From contig CAZMBP010000115.1 in NCBI GenBank assembly GCA_964564545.1, positions 110,699 through 174,698 on the forward strand: a stretch of 64,000 bases of DNA. The letters are read 5' to 3'. The stretch comes from CAJQQY01 sp964564545. GTDB taxonomy: Bacteria > Bacteroidota > Bacteroidia > Chitinophagales > Saprospiraceae. The notes below the pieces were generated by a model, which had not been told where the DNA came from, ran no database searches, and saw only the letters and a list, made by a program, of their open reading frames with translations. Positions 16,894 through 26,511 of this stretch are shown here, piece by piece. The first letter of the stretch is position 1. Every line of letters begins with the position of its first letter. Position numbers and translations under genes: made by a program.

Positions 16894-17787
16894 TTATAGG
16901 AATTTTTGAAGATGTTCTTTAAAATATTTAGCACTAGCAGAAGCACTCTCTAATGAATTTATTGCATAATTTCCACCTTGTTCAATATAGTAATAGTCAA
17001 GTCCTGATTTAATTGGATCAGGAAGAAGTTTCAAATAATCAATGGAACCATTTCCAAGTTCAGTATAATCTCTCGAAACTTTATCCATATCTTTTATATG
17101 CCACATCACATAACGACCTGGTTGAGCATCGATCAATTCTTGTGGCGTATACTTAGATGAATGCATCACCCAATACATATCTATTTCAAGTTTAACTATG
17201 GCTGGATCTGTTTCATTGATAATTATATCAAAACCATTTTCACCGTCATGATCTTCGAATTCAAACCCATGATTGTGATAAGCAAAACCAAGACCGGCTT
17301 TTGAAACTTGCTCACCAATCATGTTTAATCTTTGAGGCATCATCTTGAAATTTTCTATGGTTCTCTGTTCCGGTGAAATCCAAGGCCAAGTAATATATTT
17401 ACTATTCAATTCTTTTGCACCGACGATACATCTATCAACAAAGCCTTTCATCTCATCATCGCTTTTTTCTAAATATGGAGAAAAACCATAATGACCACTC
17501 GTTACAGTTAATTCTAAATCATCTAAAATCTTTTTGAACTCAGCGGTTTTAAATCCATAAATTGTTCCTTTTTGATCATCCAATCCATAGATTTCAAAAT
17601 CTTGATAACCCATTGCTTTTAAAGCTTTGAGAGTCTCAATTGGTTTTATGGCCATTTGATCACGAATGGAGTATAGCTGATATCCCAGTTTGTATTTTGG
17701 TGTGGTAGGTGATGGGAAGCATGATAAAGGTGAAATTGCGATGCTTCCAATTAATCCTGATTTCTTGATAAATTTTCTTCTATCCAT
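16894..17787 (-). CDS. exported sugar phosphate isomerase/epimerase-like TIM-barrel protein
   Basis: The 297-residue protein starts with an exported-type leader (MDRRKFIKKSGLIGSIAISP, with the RR pair of Tat signals, then Cys). The body fits the AP-endonuclease-2/xylose-isomerase-like barrel: YQLYSIRDQ, KALKAMGYQDFEIYG, FAYHNHGFEFE and LEIDMYWVMHSS, with the His, Glu and Asp ligands typical of that fold's metal centre. It likely acts on a sugar or keto-sugar outside the cytoplasm. Many Bacteroidota relatives occur near sugar-utilisation genes, but none is adjacent here. Confidence 0.85.
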   Translation of the reverse strand: MDRRKFIKKSGLIGSIAISPLSCFPSPTTPKYKLGYQLYSIRDQMAIKPIETLKALKAMGYQDFEIYGLDDQKGTIYGFKTAEFKKILDDLELTVTSGHYGFSPYLEKSDDEMKGFVDRCIVGAKELNSKYITWPWISPEQRTIENFKMMPQRLNMIGEQVSKAGLGFAYHNHGFEFEDHDGENGFDIIINETDPAIVKLEIDMYWVMHSSKYTPQELIDAQPGRYVMWHIKDMDKVSRDYTELGNGSIDYLKLLPDPIKSGLDYYYIEQGGNYAINSLESASASAKYFKEHLQKFL

Positions 17788-17833
17788 CTGATAAAATTAA
17801 GTAAAAATTTTCAACATAATTCAAAACAGTCTT

Positions 17834-18376
17834 TTAAATGCTGGACAACCTAATTCTCCTTTCGTTGATGAATTTAAACTTACCGACTTTACCAATTTTA
17901 CCAGAGGCAATTTTCTGAAACCTATCTTTTAAGTTTTCTGGAACTTCGATTTCAACTTGATTAAAATATAAATAGGTGCTGTTATTTAGTGATTTCAAGG
18001 AGTGATTTATTTCTTCATCTTCAGTTGCAGAATCATGATAGTAAATCTTAGGATCAATAAATAATTTGAATTCGGTGGAGTCTGATATTTTCGTTTTTGA
18101 GATTAATTGATCTAATGAGAATTCGTATTTGGTTCCATCGGATAGTTCAGGAATAAGTTCAGTTACTTTAACCTTGAGCTTATATTTAAATCCCCATTCG
18201 AAGTCAAAGTTCTCAATATGCTCAACTTGTGAATTATTTGATTTAAGTACTAGCCTTTTGAAGTGTTCGTAATTTTGTAAAGATAAATAAGGCTCGATGG
18301 TAATAGTTTGAACTGTTACATTTTGTCCAATTGAAAATAGAGGAAAGAGCATTAACGTAAATATGATTTTTTTCAT
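17834..18376 (-). CDS. exported DUF4377-like protein
   Basis: The 180-residue protein has a signal peptide (about residues 1-17, ending FSIGQ). The central segment (HIENFDFEWGFKYKLKVKVTEL) resembles the core of DUF4377-type domains, which read IxxFxYExGYxYxLxVxV. The C-terminal half has no recognised motif. The function is unknown. It sits 47 bp upstream of the isomerase-like gene on the same strand and is probably in the same operon. Confidence 0.55.
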   Translation of the reverse strand: MKKIIFTLMLFPLFSIGQNVTVQTITIEPYLSLQNYEHFKRLVLKSNNSQVEHIENFDFEWGFKYKLKVKVTELIPELSDGTKYEFSLDQLISKTKISDSTEFKLFIDPKIYYHDSATEDEEINHSLKSLNNSTYLYFNQVEIEVPENLKDRFQKIASGKIGKVGKFKFINERRIRLSSI

Positions 18377-18595
18377 TGGATGAATTTTATTGTTATTTAG
18401 TGGAATGATTTCATATGTTTTTAATAATAACGGTTAATGTTTTCTTCTATTTTTTTTATTCCCCTTGATACCTTAATATATCTAATAATTTATTCCTATC
18501 AAGTCAAACTAATACTCTTAGTTCAAGTGTCTTTACAGCCGAAAATATAGGATTTGAAAATATTTTGTTTAGAAAATGTTTGACCCAAAAATACA

Positions 18596-18627
18596 AAACC
18601 CTCATAATCAATTGATTATGAGGGTTT
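18596..18627 (-). terminator. terminator of tRNA-Arg
   Basis: AAACCCTCATAATCA (18596-18610) pairs perfectly with TGATTATGAGGGTTT (18613-18627), 2-nt loop. Read on the minus strand it follows the tRNA by 4 nt and runs into a TTTTGTATTTTT tail. Confidence 0.85.
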
Positions 18628-18631
18628 AAAG

Positions 18632-18705
18632 TGACCCCGGCAGGGTTCGAACCTGCAACCTTCGGAGCCGAAATCCGAAATTCTATCCAGTTGAACTACG
18701 GAGCC
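18632..18705 (-). tRNA. tRNA-Arg (anticodon UCG)
   Basis: The reverse strand gives a full cloverleaf: acceptor GGCTCCG pairing with CGGGGTC (two wobble pairs), T arm GCAGG-TTCGAAC-CCTGC, and an anticodon stem TCGGA/TCCGA around a loop TTTCGGC, so the anticodon is TCG. The 3' CCA is not encoded, as is common in Bacteroidota. A strong terminator follows directly. Confidence 0.93.
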
Positions 18706-18869
18706 TGTTCAAAGAAAAAATTATTATCATAACTTTCCCGATAGTGGCGCAAATTTATACATTGCAAATTAACTAACCAAAGAAAAAACTATAAAGTTTC
18801 ACATCTTTTATATTTATTTTTTATTAATATCATCTAATAAGTCTTACCCAAATAAGAATTTTCTTTTCC

Positions 18870-18898
18870 TTTGATTCCCCCTGCAAATTATATATTTT
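18870..18898 (+). promoter_or_regulatory. probable promoter of the formate dehydrogenase genes
   Basis: TTTG at 18870-18873 and TATATTTT at 18891-18898, 17 bp apart, resemble the Bacteroidota -33 TTTG and -7 TAnnTTTG elements. They lie 55 bp ahead of the start codon at 18953. The last base of the -7 box departs from consensus. Confidence 0.45.
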
Positions 18899-18952
18899 AG
18901 TGGCGACTATTTTTACAAAATATTTTAACCCTAACCATTTATAAGACCTATT

Positions 18953-20605
18953 ATGTCAAAAAATTTAAGTGAATTATCAGGCCGTAAGGGATTGGACGAC
19001 AATTTGTTTAACCGAATTGGTGAATTAGCGAAACCTGAAGGTACTCCAAGCATTGAGGAATTAGATAAATTGGCCAAAGAGTTCTTGATCGGAACAGCTA
19101 ATACTTATGGTACCGCTACCTTTTATGATTTTTTAAAACCTGAAAATAAAGGAAAGAAAGCCTACGTCTGCAATGGAACTGCTTGCCTTTGTGCAGGAAC
19201 TCAAGAAAAAGTTTCAGCCGAATTGAGTAATCATTTTCAAGCGAACGAAATTGGTCATATGACTTGCCTTGGTCGTTGTCATGAAAATAGTGCTTTTCAT
19301 CTTAATGGAAAAAACTACTCAGGAAATGCTGTTGAGGATTTACCTAACATTATAGATACGGAAACGGAAAAGAACAAAGATACTTACCATGTCAAAGCCT
19401 CTGGGAAACAAATTTTAACCAAGCCTTTTTCAAATATTACTGAATATTATGCTCCATTTCGAGCTGCCATAAAAAAGGACTCCCAAGATATTTTAAATGA
19501 AATAAAAACCTCAAATGTTCGAGGTCGGGGAGGAGCCGGTTTTCCCATGGGACTCAAGTTAGAGTTTTGTAGCAAAGAAGAAGGCGATACTAAATTTATT
19601 ATCTGTAATGCCGACGAGGGAGATCCAGGTGCTTATTCTGATCGATATTTATTGGAGCATCAACCTCACGCTGTATTGTTTGGGATGATGATTTCTGGAT
19701 ATGTTACCGGAGCCGAATATGGGATTTTATACATTCGAGCTGAGTATCCTGAGTCTGCAATTATTTGTCAAAATGCTATTGATGAATTACGTGCAGAAGG
19801 GTTGATTGGAAAAAATATAGAAAATAGTGGCTTCAACTTTGATTTAAAAATTATCCAAGCTCAAGGTTCTTATATCTGTGGAGAGGAAACAGCCTTGATA
19901 AATTCAATTGAAGGACAACGACCGGAAGTACGTATTCGACCTCCTTACCCAGCTCAACGTGGATTATTTAATAAACCAACTGTGGTTAACAATGTCGAAA
20001 CTTTGGCAACGGTTCATCATATTTTAGAAAATGGAGGAGCTGCTTGGAAGGCAATAGGAACAGAGCGATCATCGGGAACTAAATTGGTTTCCTTGGATAG
20101 TTTGTTTAACCAGCCAGGAATGTACGAAGTAGAAATGGGTACACCACTTTCTGATATTGTTTACAATTTAGGAGGTGGATTTAAAAAACCAGTTAAAGCT
20201 TTACAAATTGGTGGACCATTGGGAGGTCTTGTTCCAGTTTCTAAAATTGGTGATTTGACCCTCGACTTTGAATCATTTTCTCAAAATGGTTTTTTGTTGG
20301 GGCACGCATCGGTGGTTTCTGTTCCTGAGGATTTTCCAATTATGAAATTTATTGAACACTTATTTGACTTTGCTGCGTATGAAAGTTGTGGAAAATGTTT
20401 CCCTTGTCGATTAGGAACAAAACGAGGTCATGAATTATCTACCAAGGCATTGAATTCTGATTATAAAATCGATCGAAAATTATTCGATGATTTATTAACC
20501 ACTTTGGAAAAAGGATCACTCTGTGCACATGGTGGTGGAATTCCATTGCCAGTAAGAAACGCCTTGCAATATTTTGAAAGTGAGTTGAAGGAATATTTTA
20601 ATTAG
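18953..20605 (+). CDS. NAD-dependent formate dehydrogenase, NuoE-NuoF fusion (beta) subunit
   Basis: The 550-residue protein joins two complex-I-like parts. Residues 1-130 are a NuoE-type thioredoxin-like [2Fe-2S] domain with Cys73, Cys78, Cys105 and Cys109. From about 155 on it is NuoF-like: GRGGAGFPMG (191-200, NADH site), NADEGDPGAYSDR (FMN site), and ESCGKCFPCRLG plus a later GSLCAHGGG supplying the [4Fe-4S] cysteines. Such fused subunits transfer electrons between the Mo subunit and NAD+. The gene lies 64 bp ahead of the alpha-subunit gene, with a hairpin in between. A soluble NAD-reducing hydrogenase partner is less likely given the neighbour. Confidence 0.9.
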   Translation: MSKNLSELSGRKGLDDNLFNRIGELAKPEGTPSIEELDKLAKEFLIGTANTYGTATFYDFLKPENKGKKAYVCNGTACLCAGTQEKVSAELSNHFQANEIGHMTCLGRCHENSAFHLNGKNYSGNAVEDLPNIIDTETEKNKDTYHVKASGKQILTKPFSNITEYYAPFRAAIKKDSQDILNEIKTSNVRGRGGAGFPMGLKLEFCSKEEGDTKFIICNADEGDPGAYSDRYLLEHQPHAVLFGMMISGYVTGAEYGILYIRAEYPESAIICQNAIDELRAEGLIGKNIENSGFNFDLKIIQAQGSYICGEETALINSIEGQRPEVRIRPPYPAQRGLFNKPTVVNNVETLATVHHILENGGAAWKAIGTERSSGTKLVSLDSLFNQPGMYEVEMGTPLSDIVYNLGGGFKKPVKALQIGGPLGGLVPVSKIGDLTLDFESFSQNGFLLGHASVVSVPEDFPIMKFIEHLFDFAAYESCGKCFPCRLGTKRGHELSTKALNSDYKIDRKLFDDLLTTLEKGSLCAHGGGIPLPVRNALQYFESELKEYFN

Positions 20606-20615
20606 AAAAAAAAGT

Positions 20616-20653
20616 TTAGGTATCGGATCCCCTTCTAGGAATCTGATACCTAA
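20616..20653 (+). other. hairpin between the two formate dehydrogenase genes
   Basis: TTAGGTATC (20616-20624) pairs with GATACCTAA (20645-20653), and the stem extends inward with one G-U pair and one mismatch. No T tract follows on the plus strand, so it is more likely an RNA-processing or stability element than a terminator. Confidence 0.6.
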
Positions 20654-20669
20654 TAAAAAAATCAATGAT

Positions 20670-23471
20670 ATGAAATCTGCAAATCTTAAAGTAACATCGA
20701 AAGATATAAAAGGTGAAAATCCGATTTTCCCTGAAAATGCAAAGTTTGCCTACATTAATAATCAACCATTTGCGATCAAAGAAGGAGAGACTATTCTTTC
20801 TTTTGTCAAAAGATATAAAGGAGAGAATTTAGTTCCAACATTATGTGATGCTCCAAACCTTGATCCATTTGGATCATGTCGAGTTTGTAGTGTTGATGTA
20901 GCATTGGAAGCTGATGGAAATGTAAAAACAATGGCTTCATGTCATACTCCAGTTGCTGAAGGCCAATTTATTTATCCTAACTCTGAATCTATTTTGGAGT
21001 TGCGAAAAAATATTATAGAACTAGTTTTGACAGACCATCCATTGGATTGCTTGACTTGTGAAGTGAATGGAAATTGCGAGCTGCAAACTGTAGCTGCCCA
21101 AGTTGGAATTAGAAATGTTCGCTATCCTGAAGGTGAAACACATTTGGATAGAGAAAAAGATTTAAGTCATCCATACATGACTTCTGATTTGTCAAAATGT
21201 ATCAATTGTTATCGTTGTGTTCGAGCATGTGATGAAGTTCAAGGACAATTTGTTTTGAGTATGGCAGGAAGAGGTTTTGATACGCAAATCATCAAAGGAT
21301 TCAATCAATCATTCATGGAGTCGGATTGTGTAAGTTGTGGTGCTTGTTCGCAAGCATGTCCAACTTCTGCGATTTCTGATGTTTTCCAATCTAAAGCAAT
21401 CACAGCAACTGAAACAACTAGAACAATTTGTACTTACTGTGGAGTAGGTTGTAATCTTGATGTTTCGACAACTAATGGGGAAGTGGTGAGTATTCATGCA
21501 CCTTACGATGCAGAAGTTAACCAAGGGCATACTTGTCTCAAAGGACGTTACGCATTTAAATTTTATAACCATCCTGAGCGATTAAATTCTCCAATGATAA
21601 AACGAAATGGAGAATTTGAAAATGTAAGTTGGGATGAAGCGTACGATTATATTGCTGAGAAATTGAATGGTTATAAAAATGAATTTGGTGCAGATTCTAT
21701 TGCTGGAATTTCTTCATCTAGATGTACGAATGAAGAAAATTACTTGATGCAAAAATTTATTCGAGCAGTTGTTGGAACCAATAACATTGATGGGTGTGCA
21801 AGAGTTTGTCACTCTCCAACTGCGCTTGGAATGCAACGAACTTTTGGAACAGGAGCAGCGACTAACTCAATTGATGATTTAAAAGATACTAATTGTATTA
21901 TGGTCATTGGAGCAAACCCTACTGACGCTCACCCCGTGACTGGAGCGAAGTTGAAACAGTTTGCGATGAAGTCTGATAATGTTTCAATTGTCATTGATCC
22001 TCGTCGAACTGAAATGGCAAAATATGCAACGTATCATTTACCACTTCGCCCAGGAACCAATGTCGCAGTTTTAAATATGATGATGTACTATATCATTTCT
22101 GAAGGATTAGCTGATGAAGAATTTATTTCAGCACGAACGGAAGGATTTGAAACTTATAAAAATGAGATTCTAAATATTGATTTAGATAAAATGGAAGCTG
22201 TCTCAGGAGTAGATCGAAACTTAGTTCGAGAAGCTGCTATTGCTTATGCTTCTGCTCCAAATGCTATGTCATTTCACGGATTAGGAGTAACGGAACATTC
22301 GCAAGGAACATTTACAGTTATGCAAATTGCGGACTTAGCCTTGTTGACTGGAAACATTGGAAGACGAGGAGTAGGAGTGAATCCGCTTCGAGGTCAAAAC
22401 AATGTTCAAGGTAGTGCAGATATGGGAGTTCAACCACATCAAGGAGCTGGTTATTTGGATGTAACCAATGATGATGTCAATAGAAAATACAATGAGTTTT
22501 ATGGAGTAGATGTTCCAAAAGAAATTGGATATAAAATTCCAGAAATGTTTGATGCAGCTCTTGATGGAAAACTAAAAGCGATTTGGATCATCGGTGAAGA
22601 TGTAGTTCAAACAGATCCTAATACTCAAAAAGTTATTCGATCACTCGAAGCAACAGACCTTGTTATCGTTCAAGAATTATTTATGACGGAGACAGCTAAA
22701 TATGCGGATGTTATTTTACCGGGTGCTTCTTTCTTAGAAAAAAGTGGAACCTTCACGAATGGTGAAAGAAGAGTTCAAGCAGTTCGACAAGTCGTTGATC
22801 CTATTCCTGGAACGAAACCTGACGGACAAATTATTGTAGACATTATGAATCGGATGGGGTATGCTCAACCTGATTATACCCCTGATGGAATGCTTAAAGA
22901 AATTTCTCAAATCGTTCCTTTCTTTGCAGGTATCACTTGGGAAAACCTTGGTCAGAATGGTAAGCAATGGCCAGTTGCCAAAGATGGAACGGACACTCAA
23001 ATTTTGCATCAAACTGAATTCAAACGAGGAAAAGGATATTTTGAATTTAATGCTTTTGAGGAGTCACAAGAGTTAACTGAGCATTCAAAAGATTATCCAT
23101 ATATCTTAACGACTAATCGGGAATTGGAACATTATAACTGTGGTGCCATGACCCGTAGAACTAGTAACGAATTGATTTTGACGGATGATTACTTGATGAT
23201 AAATCCAGAAGATGCAAAAACGAATTTGATTTCCGAAGGAGATTATGTTTGCTTAGAATCACCTAGAGGAAAGGTTGATGTCAAAGCAAGAATTACAGAT
23301 GAAGTAAAGCCAGGGGTTTTAAGTACCACTTTCCACTTCCCGGAAATAATGGTAAATAATATTACTTCTGATGTTCATGATTCGGAAGCGATGTGCCCTG
23401 AATATAAAGTAGTGGCAGTTCGTATCAGAAAAAGCAAAGGAAAATTTAAGTCCATGGCTGAAGCAAAATAA
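20670..23471 (+). CDS. NAD-dependent formate dehydrogenase, molybdopterin alpha subunit (Cys form)
   Basis: The 933-residue protein holds, in order: a [2Fe-2S] domain (Cys59, 70, 73, 91), a NuoG-type His-Cys3 cluster (His123, Cys127, 130, 136), two ferredoxin [4Fe-4S] sets (Cys177/180/183/187 and Cys220/223/226/230), and a molybdopterin oxidoreductase domain whose [4Fe-4S] uses Cys254, 257, 261 and 289. The catalytic motif ARVCHSPT puts Cys380 next to His381, so the enzyme is the cysteine version rather than selenocysteine. The C-terminus is the Mo-dinucleotide-binding domain. It oxidises formate to CO2 and reduces NAD+ with its upstream partner. Tungsten cannot be excluded as the metal. No fdhD or cofactor gene lies nearby. 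Confidence 0.92.
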   Translation: MKSANLKVTSKDIKGENPIFPENAKFAYINNQPFAIKEGETILSFVKRYKGENLVPTLCDAPNLDPFGSCRVCSVDVALEADGNVKTMASCHTPVAEGQFIYPNSESILELRKNIIELVLTDHPLDCLTCEVNGNCELQTVAAQVGIRNVRYPEGETHLDREKDLSHPYMTSDLSKCINCYRCVRACDEVQGQFVLSMAGRGFDTQIIKGFNQSFMESDCVSCGACSQACPTSAISDVFQSKAITATETTRTICTYCGVGCNLDVSTTNGEVVSIHAPYDAEVNQGHTCLKGRYAFKFYNHPERLNSPMIKRNGEFENVSWDEAYDYIAEKLNGYKNEFGADSIAGISSSRCTNEENYLMQKFIRAVVGTNNIDGCARVCHSPTALGMQRTFGTGAATNSIDDLKDTNCIMVIGANPTDAHPVTGAKLKQFAMKSDNVSIVIDPRRTEMAKYATYHLPLRPGTNVAVLNMMMYYIISEGLADEEFISARTEGFETYKNEILNIDLDKMEAVSGVDRNLVREAAIAYASAPNAMSFHGLGVTEHSQGTFTVMQIADLALLTGNIGRRGVGVNPLRGQNNVQGSADMGVQPHQGAGYLDVTNDDVNRKYNEFYGVDVPKEIGYKIPEMFDAALDGKLKAIWIIGEDVVQTDPNTQKVIRSLEATDLVIVQELFMTETAKYADVILPGASFLEKSGTFTNGERRVQAVRQVVDPIPGTKPDGQIIVDIMNRMGYAQPDYTPDGMLKEISQIVPFFAGITWENLGQNGKQWPVAKDGTDTQILHQTEFKRGKGYFEFNAFEESQELTEHSKDYPYILTTNRELEHYNCGAMTRRTSNELILTDDYLMINPEDAKTNLISEGDYVCLESPRGKVDVKARITDEVKPGVLSTTFHFPEIMVNNITSDVHDSEAMCPEYKVVAVRIRKSKGKFKSMAEAK

Positions 23472-23492
23472 GTTTTGCAAATATATTGTTAT

Positions 23493-23530
23493 AAAAAAGG
23501 TCTTTGATTTATTTCAAAGACCTTTTTTAT
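23493..23530. terminator. bidirectional terminator
   Basis: AAAAAAGGTCTTTGA (23493-23507) pairs with TCAAAGACCTTTTTT (23514-23528). It lies between the convergent formate dehydrogenase and Dabb genes and ends both. Confidence 0.9.
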
Positions 23531-23540
23531 TTTAAGAAAT

Positions 23541-23999
23541 TTATTTTTTAATAAAATCATAAGTTATTGGCGGTTCTGCTAAAATACCTGCAATTGATTT
23601 TTTTAAAGCCAGATGAATTTGATGTGACTGATAAATGGAATATTCTTTTTCATCAATAAATTCCATTGACATTTTCATTTCATAATTAGATAAAGCTCGA
23701 GGATCATTTAGGTTTTTAAATTCTCCAACAATCAAATTATGAACCTCAGGAATTTCTTTTAATTGTAAAATAGCTTGATGAACTTGACCTATTTGAGGAG
23801 GAGTTAAATCATCATTTAAATTAAAATAAACTTCATGGACTAGGGAAGTTTCAGTTGTCGAATTCTTTTTTTCTAAAGCAGATTTTGCAGCTTCTAACCT
23901 TGCTTTAGTTTCAGATAATTCTTTTTCCAATTGAGGATTAGGATTTTGGCAACTTGCGAAAATTGAACTAAGTAATAGTATTGTTATAAAATTTTTCAT
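23541..23999 (-). CDS. lipoprotein with Dabb (stress-response A/B barrel) domain
   Basis: A lipobox (SSIFASC, Cys at 17) makes this a lipoprotein. A charged coiled segment (about 22-48) follows, then a Dabb domain from about residue 52: VHEVYFNLNDDLTP, the helix IGQVHQAILQLKEIPEV, and the final strand-helix YSIYQSHQIHLALKKSI. Dabb proteins are dimeric ferredoxin-like folds; most have no known reaction, though a few act on polyketides. The 152-residue length fits a single domain plus linker. Confidence 0.8.
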   Translation of the reverse strand: MKNFITILLLSSIFASCQNPNPQLEKELSETKARLEAAKSALEKKNSTTETSLVHEVYFNLNDDLTPPQIGQVHQAILQLKEIPEVHNLIVGEFKNLNDPRALSNYEMKMSMEFIDEKEYSIYQSHQIHLALKKSIAGILAEPPITYDFIKK

Positions 24000-24133
24000 A
24001 TTGTGTTTTAAAATATTAGAGTATTTTTGCCATTGTAAGTAATTTAAAAAAAAAGAGAATACAGAGCAAAAGAATCAGTCTATGTTGTACTTCAATTATT
24101 GAATAATGCTCTGGGTTCTGCTAACAAAATAAA

Positions 24134-25012
24134 ATGATAAAAAAAGTCCGACAATCTATAATTGCAAATCCTCTATTTTCCATTTTGCTACCCACTTGGA
24201 ATAATCTCCCTTATCTCAAATTATGCGTTAAAAGTATTCAAAAAAATGCACATTTTGACCATCAAATTATTGTGATAATTAATGAGGGGATAGATGGTAC
24301 ATTAGATTGGGTTAAGTCACAAAAGAATCTGGACTATGTTTATGCCAGAGAAAATATAGGTATTTGCTTCGGGCTTAACGCTGCTCGTTCATTAGCTAAG
24401 GCAAATTATATTTGTTATTTTAATGATGATATGTATGCTTGTCCCAACTGGGATCTTCCTTTAAAACAAGAAATTGATAATATAGGACATCATGATTTTT
24501 TTATTTCTGCGACAATGATTGAACCTACCGATACAGGTAATCCATGCGTAATTGTTAAGGATTATGGAGATAACTTAGAAAATTTTCAAGAACAAAAATT
24601 ATTAGAGGAATATAATACTTTGTCCAAAAAAGATTGGCTAGGTGCCACTTGGCCACCAAATGTAGTGCATATAGATTTATGGGATTTAGTTGGAGGATAT
24701 AGCGTAGAATTTTCACCTGGAATGTATTCTGACCCTGATTTTTCTAGAAAATTATGGGAGGCAGGTGTTCGATATTTTAAAGGAATCGCGGCAAGTCGAG
24801 TCTATCATTTTGGTTCAAAGTCTACAGGGAAAGTTCGAAAGAATAAAGGGAAAAAAACATTTTTATTCAAGTGGCAAATTTCATCAAATGAGTTTACAAA
24901 AAAAGTATTAAAACGTGGGCAAACGTTTGAAAACCAAACAGCTGAAAATATAAAAATTAAAACTACCTTACTCCATAAACTGAAAATGATTGTAGCCCTT
25001 TTATTTAAATAA
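24134..25012 (+). CDS. family 2 glycosyltransferase
   Basis: The 292-residue protein has a GT-A nucleotide-sugar fold: the first strand FSILLPTWNNLPYLKLCVKS, the donor-site region YVYARENIGICFGLNAARS, and the metal-binding acidic motif YFNDDMYA (about residue 98). A basic C-terminal segment and a short hydrophobic end suggest loose membrane contact. The sugar and acceptor are unknown. It stands alone; there is no cluster of polysaccharide genes around it. Confidence 0.85.
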   Translation: MIKKVRQSIIANPLFSILLPTWNNLPYLKLCVKSIQKNAHFDHQIIVIINEGIDGTLDWVKSQKNLDYVYARENIGICFGLNAARSLAKANYICYFNDDMYACPNWDLPLKQEIDNIGHHDFFISATMIEPTDTGNPCVIVKDYGDNLENFQEQKLLEEYNTLSKKDWLGATWPPNVVHIDLWDLVGGYSVEFSPGMYSDPDFSRKLWEAGVRYFKGIAASRVYHFGSKSTGKVRKNKGKKTFLFKWQISSNEFTKKVLKRGQTFENQTAENIKIKTTLLHKLKMIVALLFK

Positions 25013-25070
25013 TTTCTGAGACTTTTCTATTTTCATTGCTTCAAATAACAAAACGAACCAATTCCTATTT

Positions 25071-26456
25071 ATGAAATGGTATGAAAAAATTCCTCACCCA
25101 GTAGCCATGCTTTTTGGTATAATCATTTTAGCCACGTTGATGAGTTACTTACTCCCTGCGGGACTTTATGAAAGAGAATTAATTGATGGACGGCAACGGG
25201 TGGTACCCAATTCTTATAAAGCAATCGAAGCAACTCCAATTGGAATAATGGCGATGTTTAATTCACTTTCCAAGGGGTTTAAACTAGCCTCCGATATTAT
25301 CTTTGTAGTTTTTGCTGGAGGAATAATGTTTGGGATGCTGGAGAAATCTAAGATGATTGAAAATACGGTCGGGTCGATTATAAAAAATATGGGACTTGAA
25401 CGAAAGTATTTAATCGTGGTGGTGATGACTTTTGTATTTGGAGCATTAGGTGTGTTTGTTGGTTATGAAAATAACATAGCGCTCGTTCCAATTGCCGCAG
25501 TTTTATCTTTAGCACTTGGAGGAGATTTGATATTGGCGGCGGGGATTTCGGTTGGAGGAATTACAGTTGGTTTTGGACTTTCTCCCTTTAATCCTTACAC
25601 AGTCGGGATCGGTCATCAGATAGCAGAGATGCCTATTTTTTCGGGAGCGACTTTACGTTCCATTTTGTGTTTGATGGGCTTGTCGATGTTGGCATTTTAC
25701 AATGTACGTTATTTTAAAAAAACACTAAATAATCCTGGTGGAAGTTTGGGAGATGGATTAGACTCCTCAGGTTTGGGGTTGACGAAAGATATTCAGGCCT
25801 ATTCTATGACATCCAATAATTGGTTAGTCTTGGCGATATTTCTGGGGGGATTAGGATTGATGTTATTTGGAATTTTTAATTACCATTGGTACTTGATTGA
25901 GATATCTTCCATCTTCATTATGATAGCAATTGTGGTTGGAATAGCTTCTCGAATGTCAAGTCGAGAAATGAGTGAAACTACTTTAAAATCTATAGCTATT
26001 GTTGCACCAGGTGCATTTATGGTTGGGTATGCGACTACCATTCGGGTAATTCTAGAATCTGGAAATATTAGTGATACGATAGCTTTTGAATTGTCAAATA
26101 TCTTAGTTGAGTTACCAATTTATGCTTCAGCATTTTTAATGTCAATTGCTCAAAGTATAATGAATTTATTTATTCCTTCTGGAAGTGGGCAAGCCTTGGC
26201 AACACTTCCAATTATGATTCCAGTTGGAGACTTGGTTGGACTGACGAGGCAAACAACGATCTTGGCTTTTCAAATTGGCGATGGTGTAACGAATATTGTT
26301 AACCCAACATTGGGTGGTTTGATTGCCATGTTGAGTATGTGTCGAGTACCTTTTGATCGGTGGTTAAGATATATATTTCCGTTATGTGGATGGATACTTA
26401 TAATTGCTTGGGGCTTTTTGATGTTTGCTGTTGCAATTGGCTGGGGCCCTGCTTAA
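25071..26456 (+). CDS. YfcC/DcuC-family carrier
   Basis: The 461-residue protein has about eleven hydrophobic segments and the family's start pattern (IPHPVAMLFGIIILATLMSYLLPAG), a GGIMFGMLEKS loop, a GYENNIALVPIAA segment and the re-entrant-like LFIPSGSGQALATLPIMIP near residue 365. Members are annotated as C4-dicarboxylate or basic-amino-acid carriers, with little biochemistry. It is followed 55 bp later by an ArgE-like deacetylase. This suggests the carrier imports an N-acylated amino acid or related compound that the partner then hydrolyses. Confidence 0.83.
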   Translation: MKWYEKIPHPVAMLFGIIILATLMSYLLPAGLYERELIDGRQRVVPNSYKAIEATPIGIMAMFNSLSKGFKLASDIIFVVFAGGIMFGMLEKSKMIENTVGSIIKNMGLERKYLIVVVMTFVFGALGVFVGYENNIALVPIAAVLSLALGGDLILAAGISVGGITVGFGLSPFNPYTVGIGHQIAEMPIFSGATLRSILCLMGLSMLAFYNVRYFKKTLNNPGGSLGDGLDSSGLGLTKDIQAYSMTSNNWLVLAIFLGGLGLMLFGIFNYHWYLIEISSIFIMIAIVVGIASRMSSREMSETTLKSIAIVAPGAFMVGYATTIRVILESGNISDTIAFELSNILVELPIYASAFLMSIAQSIMNLFIPSGSGQALATLPIMIPVGDLVGLTRQTTILAFQIGDGVTNIVNPTLGGLIAMLSMCRVPFDRWLRYIFPLCGWILIIAWGFLMFAVAIGWGPA

Positions 26457-26511
26457 TGGGAGTAATGATTTAAGAACAAGGTTTTATAACAATGTAATTA
26501 CAAAATTAGAC

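Noticed and set aside
20670..23471. Selenocysteine formate dehydrogenase
   Set aside because: The active-site codon is a normal Cys (ARVCHSPT), with no in-frame TGA at that place.
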